A stretch of DNA of 47,973 nt. It comes from Bacillota bacterium (GTDB lineage Bacteria > Bacillota > Sulfobacillia > UBA3575 > DUQP01). The notes under the pieces were generated by a model. That model had not been told where the DNA came from. It did not search any database and saw nothing but the letters and a program-made list of their open reading frames with translations. This document shows positions 41,622 through 47,973 of this stretch, in pieces. Numbering within the stretch: position 1 is the stretch's first letter; each line of letters begins with the position of its first letter. A program made the translations under genes and the position numbers. The DNA lies in contig DUQP01000041.1 in the NCBI GenBank assembly GCA_012837735.1, positions 1 through 47,973 of the forward strand. The letters run 5' to 3'.

Positions 41622-44600
41622 CTAACCGACCACTAGTTCACCGGTGTTTTGACTAATCACCGCCCATGCATCTGCTGGAGGGCGGATATGGCGATAACCA
41701 TTGCCAGGCAACAAGAGGTCAAACCCACACACCGCCCGGTACGGGCAATATGAGCAAGGAGACTTGCCATCCTGGCGGCAAGGGTTGATCTCCGTTTCGC
41801 CCTGTTTGATGCGCTTCACCAATTCCAACATCTTGTGGGCGGCAAAACGCAACAAATCCGTCATTTGGGCCGGGTCCAGCAGCCGCGCCCTTTTGCCCAG
41901 GCTGCCGTCCTTGTTCACTTCCACGGGCAAAAACTGCTCCGCACCCTGCCCGACTCCCGCCAGGGCCAGTATGCTCGGATCACGGACCAGCCAACCGCGC
42001 ATGCGCAGCTGGCGCCGTCTTTTTTTCTCCGCCTCGGCCTGTGCCAGCGGAGTGGGATCAGAAATAATCGGATTGGAAACGTTGAAATACAAACAACCGG
42101 CCGGCGCCGGCTGGGCTTCTCCAGTGATGGCCCCGTAACCGTGCACGGCTGCCAAGAGATAGGCCGGCAGCTGCAGGGTCAGCCCAGCGAGCACTTCTTC
42201 CGGCTGCAAATCGTGCTGACTGCTTTTGTAGTCCACCACTTGCAAATAGGTGGTCCCGTCTTCTCCGCGGGCCCCATCTAAACGGTCGATCTGCCCGCGC
42301 AGGATCGCTTGCACCTGTTGCCCATCAATCACAGTCAAAGCCGGTAGCCCGGTGTTTCCCATACCAAACGACAATTCCGTAGCCAAAGGCCGGAAAGCAC
42401 TGTAGCGAGCATAATCCACTATCAACCTGGCCGCCTGTCGCAGCGTTTGGCGCAAATCATCAAGCAGATAGCGATAACGGGCCGAACTGAGCAAAATGCC
42501 GTTTTCAAACCCGGCGGCCAACTCCGCAACCACATGATCGAGCAGGGAATGCGCCTGGTCTTGGGCCAGTTGTCCCAAATCCCAACCCCTTTTTGCCACC
42601 TGCTCAACAAAAGCACTGAGGGCAGCATGCGAAAATCTCCCCACATCCACCGCCTCAACCCGATATTGGGCACGCTCCTGCAATTTCAAGCAGTCCGCTG
42701 CATAATGCCAGAACGGGCAGCGGGCGAAGCGCTCCAAACGGGAAACGCTGGTACGCAATGGTTCTCCCAGCAGCGTTGCCACCAGCGGGGCCGGAATGGG
42801 CCAGGCCCGGTTGGAATGAAACAGGCCTGCCAGAGCCCTTTGCAGCTGCTCCCGCCGGTGCGCAACCCCCCAGTTATAAAGGGCGATCCAGACCGGGCTG
42901 AGGGGATATCCCCGCTCGGCCCTGCGCAGGCATTTGGCCAGATCACCCCAAACGCGCTCCGCTGCCGCGATATGCTCCCAATCATCCCTGCTCGGATCGG
43001 GGTCAATGTCCACTCGCCGCAGGGCCTGCTCCGGGAAGAGAGCCTGCCAGCGTTTCACCACCGCCGAGGGGGCTTTCGCCACTCCTTCCGCGTCGGCCAG
43101 CGGGAATGATATCCACAACCGCTCCCGCGGTCTGGTCAGGGCGATGTAGGCCAAGAACTGCTCATGAAGCATTTTTTGCCTGCTGGTTAAAGCCAGTTCC
43201 CAACCTTTGGCCGCCAGGGTCTGGCGCTCGTCATCCGTGAGCATGACGTCTTCCGCCGGCACCGCCGGGAAGCTGCCATCACAGACCCCGAGCAGGAAAA
43301 AAGCCCTGACATTTGGGTGCCGGGAACGCTCGATCTCTCCCACCAGCACCGCATCTGCGGTGGGCGGGATCGCTCCCAGCCGCAACTGTTCGAGTCCGCT
43401 GTCCAGAATCGCCCCAAACTGATTGAGAGTCAACGCCTGATTACCCATCACCGTCACCATCTGGTCGAGCAGATCCTGGAAACCGTCCCATACCTGACGG
43501 TGCTGGCGGCCTGTCACAATATCCTCGGCCCATCCTTCAATCGTACTGGGCACATCCAATTCCCCGCACAGTTCATATAACGCTTGGCAAACCTGCCAAA
43601 TGGCGATCCGCCCTTCTTCATCAACAGCCGCCGCCAGTCGATCCTGCCAGGCGGCTAGAGCCCCAGTCGCCAATTGACGGATCCCTTCCATTTCCTGGTC
43701 CGGCCAGGGTCCCTTCCGCCAGGTGGAGCCGGTGATCCCGTGGGCCAGGATGTAGTTTTCCAGCCGATCAACTGCGTCCCGCGGGACCTGTGCCAAGTCC
43801 GTCTTCAGGTAACGCATGATCGCCGGGCTCGGCCAATCCTCTGCCACCACTTGCAGGGCGGATCGGATCAGTTCCACCAAGGGGTGATAATAGACAGGGC
43901 GTTTGCTGTCCAGGAAAAAAGGAATGCCATATTCAGTCAGGACATTGCGCAGGAGATCCTGGTATGCGTCCATGTCACGCACCGCCACCGCCATGTCGCG
44001 CCAGCGGTAGCCCTCATCCTGCGCCAAACGACGCAGGGCGCGCGCCACCGCCCGCACCTCCGCATGCGGGTTTTGCGCTGCCACGCATTCCACCCCGGCA
44101 CACGCTCCTGTCATCGGTACCGGCGGGTGACGGAAATAATATTTCTCCAGGTGTGCCAGAGCATTTGTTTGGAAGCGCGGTAAGGCATCTCCCTTTGGCA
44201 ACAGGACAGGCGGCATAATCCGCCCCGGTCCCGCCAACTGGCGCAGGCGCAGATATGTGTCCCGGGTGGGATAAAAGGGGTCCCCCTCCGTCAACGGCTC
44301 TCCCAGCTGACTGTGGTCAAGGCACAGCGCCACATTCACTTGTGCTGCTTCTGCCAGCAGCACCGCCAGCACCCGGTACTCCTGGGGAGTGAAGCTGGCA
44401 AAGCCATCCACCCAGACCATAGCCCCCCTGGCGAGACCCGACTCCGGCAAGCGCTCCGCCAACAGGTTCAGTTGATCGTCCGGATCAGTAAATTGGGCAT
44501 GGATTTTTTCCTCAAAGGCCCGGTAGAGCAAAGCCAGATCATGCAATTTGTCCTTCAGTAGCGTTCCGCCGGGCAGATTCACATACCATGTCTGCACATC

Positions 44601-45014
44601 TTCCGGACTAACCCGCCAGTGGTGCAGTTCCGTCATGGTATTGACCAAACGCCGGACAAAACCCGGCTGCCCGGCGGTGCGGGCAAATAATTGTAGTCTG
44701 GGCGCCTGTTCCGCCAACAGGGCCCGCATCAGCATCGCCTTGCCCAGCTCCCCCACCCGCGGTCGGGCACCACCCCCGGCCCTTTGCTGCACATGCCAGG
44801 CCAACCGGTGAAAGCTGATCACCTGCGCCCGCATAGTAGCCTGCACTCCCGACCTGGTGAGCAGGGCGCGCTCCATCTGGAATGTGGCCTGCTCCGGAAC
44901 TAGGAACAATAACGGTGGACCATCCGGCCCCTGCCGCAAACGGGTGCAAATCTCATACACGCAAGTGTGGGTTTTGCCGCTCCCGGCCCGCCCGAGGATG
45001 AAGCGCAAACTCAT
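41622..45014 (-). CDS. addB: Helicase-nuclease AddB subunit
   Basis: Partner of AddA with an inactivated helicase fold, a nuclease domain and a 4Fe-4S staple. 1130 residues from the ATG at 45014 (GGAGG seven bases upstream). The Walker A-like LGRAGSGKTH begins the protein, the nuclease motif is LQVVDYKSSQHDLQ, and C-terminal cysteines in CSYCPYRAVC plus an earlier one in ARCPFWHYAADC form the probable cluster ligands. Its start overlaps the stop of the upstream ATPase gene by 4 bp (ATGA). Confidence 0.95.
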   Translation of the reverse strand: MSLRFILGRAGSGKTHTCVYEICTRLRQGPDGPPLLFLVPEQATFQMERALLTRSGVQATMRAQVISFHRLAWHVQQRAGGGARPRVGELGKAMLMRALLAEQAPRLQLFARTAGQPGFVRRLVNTMTELHHWRVSPEDVQTWYVNLPGGTLLKDKLHDLALLYRAFEEKIHAQFTDPDDQLNLLAERLPESGLARGAMVWVDGFASFTPQEYRVLAVLLAEAAQVNVALCLDHSQLGEPLTEGDPFYPTRDTYLRLRQLAGPGRIMPPVLLPKGDALPRFQTNALAHLEKYYFRHPPVPMTGACAGVECVAAQNPHAEVRAVARALRRLAQDEGYRWRDMAVAVRDMDAYQDLLRNVLTEYGIPFFLDSKRPVYYHPLVELIRSALQVVAEDWPSPAIMRYLKTDLAQVPRDAVDRLENYILAHGITGSTWRKGPWPDQEMEGIRQLATGALAAWQDRLAAAVDEEGRIAIWQVCQALYELCGELDVPSTIEGWAEDIVTGRQHRQVWDGFQDLLDQMVTVMGNQALTLNQFGAILDSGLEQLRLGAIPPTADAVLVGEIERSRHPNVRAFFLLGVCDGSFPAVPAEDVMLTDDERQTLAAKGWELALTSRQKMLHEQFLAYIALTRPRERLWISFPLADAEGVAKAPSAVVKRWQALFPEQALRRVDIDPDPSRDDWEHIAAAERVWGDLAKCLRRAERGYPLSPVWIALYNWGVAHRREQLQRALAGLFHSNRAWPIPAPLVATLLGEPLRTSVSRLERFARCPFWHYAADCLKLQERAQYRVEAVDVGRFSHAALSAFVEQVAKRGWDLGQLAQDQAHSLLDHVVAELAAGFENGILLSSARYRYLLDDLRQTLRQAARLIVDYARYSAFRPLATELSFGMGNTGLPALTVIDGQQVQAILRGQIDRLDGARGEDGTTYLQVVDYKSSQHDLQPEEVLAGLTLQLPAYLLAAVHGYGAITGEAQPAPAGCLYFNVSNPIISDPTPLAQAEAEKKRRRQLRMRGWLVRDPSILALAGVGQGAEQFLPVEVNKDGSLGKRARLLDPAQMTDLLRFAAHKMLELVKRIKQGETEINPCRQDGKSPCSYCPYRAVCGFDLLLPGNGYRHIRPPADAWAVISQNTGELVVG

Positions 45015-47533
45015 ATCGCTACCTCCTCCACCACCATCGGGTGGCCCCACCGGGCTAAATCGGCCCGGTGGGACACCAGTACCACCTGGCGCCCTTTTGC
45101 CACCTGCTGCAGGGCATTGTGTGTCATGTGCAACCGATCCGCATCATAGTTCAAAAAGGGGTCATCACATAACAAAGGCAACCCAACCTGATTGGCAACC
45201 AAATCAGCCACCGCCAGCCGCAATGCTAACGCAAGTTGGTCCTGCGCACCCTGGCTAAGCTGTGAAACAGCGAATTCCCGGCCATCGCCGTCCCGCCATG
45301 AGACACGAAATGTTTCATCCAGATGCACCTGCCGTTCCGGCCGACCGGTCAGTTCCCGGAACCAAGCTGTCGCCTGCCTGGCCAGCCGTTCCCGATGCGT
45401 TTCATGAAACCGCACCGCCGCTGCCCTCAGTTCCTGAAAAGCGATTGTGAGGGCGTGCGCTTCCCGCTCACAGCGCTCCCGCTTTTGCACAAGGACATCC
45501 CGCTCTATCTGCGCCACTGCCACGTTGAGTGGTTGCTGGCCTTCCAGGGAAACCAATTCCCGTTGCAGCTCCAGCCGCCGCTCTTGACAGCACTCCACTT
45601 CTGCCTGGCACCGATCAAGCTCTTCCCGCAGCCTCTGGTAAGTGGCATCCAGGGCCAAAAAATCCAGGTTTGGGTCCGCCGGCGGCAAAGCCGGGTGTTT
45701 TGTCACCAATTGCTGCCAATGCAGCATGGCCGCCGCCGCGGCATGCCTGGCCTGTGCTAAGTCCTGTTCCAACTGGGCAAAGCTTTGACAGCCCTGGCCT
45801 TGCAAAAAGGCCTGCAGGTTGGCCTCGGCCTCTGCCTGCTTCTGCTTGGCAAGCTGCGCTGCTTCCCATTGTTCGGCCACCACCCGCAAATCCTCCCACC
45901 AAGCAATGGGGCATTCCCGCAGACAGGCCACCAATTCCCCCACCGTCGTAATCGGCTTGCCCGCCATTAGTTCCCCTAACGGTTGCAGCTCTTGCCAGCG
46001 CTGATCAGCTCCGCCCAGGGGCGCCCCTTCGGCAACAGCGGCGTCATAACCGAACATATCATCCGCCATTTCCTGCAGGGCGGCCCAGAACGCCAGCTTG
46101 CCCTGCAAGTCCCGCAACATTGCCCTATCCCAATCGGCAAAGGGCCCCAGGGCATCTTGCCAGGCCTCAACCTTTTGCTTGATAAGCGCAATCCGGTCGT
46201 CTAAAGCGGCCAATTCAGCCGCCGGCCTGCCGCTGCCCGGGATCAGCCAGCCCAGCGCCCCGGCCGCTGCCACACCCAACAAGCAATACCAGCTGCCGGG
46301 AAAGGCCAAAAATACCACTACCGCACCAGCCAGGGCCAGCCCGCTGGCCAACATCGCCCGGCGCCATTTTGCCCTGTGCACTTCAGCCAGCAGTCGCCCG
46401 CGCTGCTGCTGCATTCGTTCCAACTCATCCCGACAGGCGAGCTCTTCTGCCACCGCCTGCCCGTCCACCTGGGGCAGATCTTCATACGGCGGGGCGAGTA
46501 TTTGCTGCCGCTGGCGGTCAAACCGCTCCCAGTCCGCCAAAGCGGCCTCAGCAGCGCGCCGCAGTCTTTCCAGGGCTGCCAGCGGTTGCATACCGAAAAC
46601 GGCCGGGGGTGGCTCGGCAGGCAATACTTCCTGGCGCGTCTTTTCCAGCCAGTCTTTTGCTCCCTGCTGGGCCCGCAGCAAACGCTGCTCTTCTTTCACA
46701 GCTGCCTGGTAACGCTCCCTGGCTAACCGCCAATTGTCCCAGGCCTGCAGAGAACTGGTATTGGCCTGCAGGTCCGCCTGCAGGCGCCGGTACTGTTCGT
46801 TTACTGCCTCCAGATCCCGCCGGGCGCGTTGCAAGCGGTCCACCGTCCCGGTACTGTGGGAGATGCGCTTCGTGAGCTCCCCAATTTGACCCTGCAACTC
46901 CTCCAGCTGCCCGTTTTTCTGGCCATCCCTCGTCGTGACACCGCGTTTGCTAGTGAAGCGGGTCAACGACCGCAATTCATCGGTGAGGATTTGGCAGGCT
47001 TCCTCAACGCTGCTGGCCGCACCGGAGACCAACCGCTGCACCTGTTCGTCCAGTTGATTTCCCCCCACCAGGGGTTGCGTCAAGAAAAATGTGGCTGTGA
47101 ATAGCTCTCTATTCCCCATCCCCAGCAAATCCTGCAGGCGCTCCTGATAGCGTTCGTTCTTTCGCCGCGCCTGGGGGTTATGTGTGCCGCGCACTTCCTC
47201 CCGCCATTGCCCTGCCACCCAGCGGGACAATTGCACAGCATGGTTGGAAAAATCCCGCTGCACCCGGTAGCGCTCTTCTCCCACCGTAAACTCCAGTTCT
47301 CCGAAAAACTCCGCCGCACCTTGCCAGCTGCGGAAGCGCCCCTGTCCAAACCGCTCCGGATCCTCGCCGCCGGGCAGACCGAACAGCACGGCGCTCAACC
47401 CGGCCAAAAGCGTAGATTTTCCCCATTCATTCGGCGCACAAAGCGTGCTCAGCCCATCATGCATGGTAACGCTCACGCCCCGGGAAAACCGCCCGAAGCC
47501 GCTCAGCCACATCCTTTTCCAAACGACTTTCAT
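45011..47533 (-). CDS. YhaN/SbcC-like SMC-type ATPase
   Basis: An 840-residue ATPase with an SMC/Rad50 plan. The N-terminal Walker A variant is APNEWGKST (33-41). Long coiled coils follow (about 205-300 and 525-700), and the ABC signature LSQGAQDQLALALRLA with Walker B LPLLCDDPF is at the C-terminus. Two hydrophobic helices (393-411 and 415-432) interrupt the middle, as in the membrane-linked YhaN proteins and unlike SbcC with its zinc hook. It overlaps the SbcD/YhaO-like gene and addB by ATGA at both ends, so all are translated together. It probably works with that nuclease in DNA-end processing. Confidence 0.88.
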   Translation of the reverse strand: MKVVWKRMWLSGFGRFSRGVSVTMHDGLSTLCAPNEWGKSTLLAGLSAVLFGLPGGEDPERFGQGRFRSWQGAAEFFGELEFTVGEERYRVQRDFSNHAVQLSRWVAGQWREEVRGTHNPQARRKNERYQERLQDLLGMGNRELFTATFFLTQPLVGGNQLDEQVQRLVSGAASSVEEACQILTDELRSLTRFTSKRGVTTRDGQKNGQLEELQGQIGELTKRISHSTGTVDRLQRARRDLEAVNEQYRRLQADLQANTSSLQAWDNWRLARERYQAAVKEEQRLLRAQQGAKDWLEKTRQEVLPAEPPPAVFGMQPLAALERLRRAAEAALADWERFDRQRQQILAPPYEDLPQVDGQAVAEELACRDELERMQQQRGRLLAEVHRAKWRRAMLASGLALAGAVVVFLAFPGSWYCLLGVAAAGALGWLIPGSGRPAAELAALDDRIALIKQKVEAWQDALGPFADWDRAMLRDLQGKLAFWAALQEMADDMFGYDAAVAEGAPLGGADQRWQELQPLGELMAGKPITTVGELVACLRECPIAWWEDLRVVAEQWEAAQLAKQKQAEAEANLQAFLQGQGCQSFAQLEQDLAQARHAAAAAMLHWQQLVTKHPALPPADPNLDFLALDATYQRLREELDRCQAEVECCQERRLELQRELVSLEGQQPLNVAVAQIERDVLVQKRERCEREAHALTIAFQELRAAAVRFHETHRERLARQATAWFRELTGRPERQVHLDETFRVSWRDGDGREFAVSQLSQGAQDQLALALRLAVADLVANQVGLPLLCDDPFLNYDADRLHMTHNALQQVAKGRQVVLVSHRADLARWGHPMVVEEVAI

Positions 47534-47973
47534 CTGCCCTCACTCCCGTCCAAAGCAGCAAGACCCCGCCGGAGAGCACGCCAAAAAACCGGCCGTTGTG
47601 AGTCATCCGCCGCGGCGATAATTTTTTGCATGACCCGCACGAACTCACCCCGCACCGTTTGCTCGGCAGCCAATGCGGCCACTGCCGCGTCCGCCAGATA
47701 GTCTGCATCGTCCTGGATCTCGAGGTAGTAGAATTGTGCTGCCAATTCATCGTCTATCCGGTAATGGAACCCAGCCGTACCTGTCAATCGCAGACGCACG
47801 ATCGCCTCTTTGTCCGCCAGAGCCCCCAACGACTGGTGCAGTTCATCGACATCGGCCAGATGCCCAACATCCACTTCTACCACCCGGCATGGCCGCACTG
47901 CCAGCGGCACGGTAGTCACCGTCGTGCGCTCGCGATCGAGCTCGGCTAATACCAGTTGACCTGTTCCCAGATC
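47530..47973 (-). CDS. SbcD/YhaO-like nuclease, C-terminal part (cut by window edge)
   Basis: The frame is open to the window end, so only the last 147 residues are seen. It reads GQLVLAELDRERTTVTTVPL and goes on as a beta-strand-rich capping domain, then an Ala-rich helical end (ADAAVAALAAEQTV). The metallophosphoesterase motifs lie outside. The call rests on the ATGA overlap with a YhaN-like ATPase, the normal partner, and on the C-terminal layout. An internal GTG at 47919 is not the start. Confidence 0.65.
   Translation of the reverse strand, partial: DLGTGQLVLAELDRERTTVTTVPLAVRPCRVVEVDVGHLADVDELHQSLGALADKEAIVRLRLTGTAGFHYRIDDELAAQFYYLEIQDDADYLADAAVAALAAEQTVRGEFVRVMQKIIAAADDSQRPVFWRALRRGLAALDGSEGR

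Noticed and set aside
45011..47533. Naming the ATPase sbcC
   Set aside because: No zinc-hook CxxC is visible at the coiled-coil apex and a two-helix hydrophobic insert is present, so a YhaN-like assignment fits better.

Overview
The window is a GC-rich stretch from an anaerobic, endospore-forming member of the Firmicutes (Clostridia in the broad sense; a Peptococcaceae/Moorella-like lineage fits best). The evidence is the run spoIIGA-sigE-sigG-spoIIR, two CotF-like coat genes, a division and cell-wall (dcw) cluster in clostridial order with SpoVD, a MurE with the meso-diaminopimelate signature, AddAB instead of RecBCD, butyrate kinase, and a set of small metal-cofactor proteins typical of anaerobes. 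Many starts are TTG or GTG behind strong Shine-Dalgarno sequences. I therefore chose several starts downstream of the longest open frame and say so in each entry. No rRNA, tRNA, CRISPR array or insertion sequence was found.

Layout, given in the direction of transcription (right to left for most genes). At the right edge (37999-47973, minus) is a double-strand-break repair operon: an SbcD/YhaO-like nuclease cut by the window edge, a YhaN/SbcC-like ATPase, addB and addA, joined by 4-bp overlaps or short gaps. Next (34686-37979) come a C_GCAxxG_C_C protein, two short-chain dehydrogenases on the plus strand and a DUF401 permease on the minus strand. From 34474 down to 29847 (minus) is a metal-cofactor neighbourhood: a NifX-like protein, two DUF5320 Gly/Arg-rich proteins, a broken radical SAM gene, a small membrane protein, an Mrp-type Fe-S carrier ATPase, a 50-residue mini-protein missed by length cut-offs, butyrate kinase and a DUF134 regulator.

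Between that block and the dcw cluster lies a plus-strand spore-coat operon (27719-29795). It holds a CotF-like protein with a C-terminal tail of six GPIPGVPGIYG-type repeats, a second CotF-like protein and an unknown 213-residue protein. Divergent from it is mraZ, preceded by four direct repeats at exact 10-bp spacing, the MraZ operator. The dcw cluster follows: mraZ-rsmH-ftsL-spoVD-murE-murF-mraY-ftsW-murG-murC-murA-ftsQ-ftsA-ftsZ. murD and murB, usually present in such clusters, are missing.

Downstream of ftsZ is the sporulation sigma module. The spoIIGA promoter keeps the abnormal 22-bp spacer and a Spo0A-like box known from Bacillus spoIIG. The module encodes the pro-SigE protease (SpoIIGA), pro-SigE, SigG and SpoIIR, the forespore signal that activates SpoIIGA. 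The left end is the ylm/divIVA segment (ymxH, pgeF, an HlyD-like gene, yggS, sepF, yggT, divIVA) and ileS. The window thus couples septum formation, peptidoglycan precursor synthesis, the sporulation switch and coat assembly. Positions 1-145 contain nothing I can recognise.
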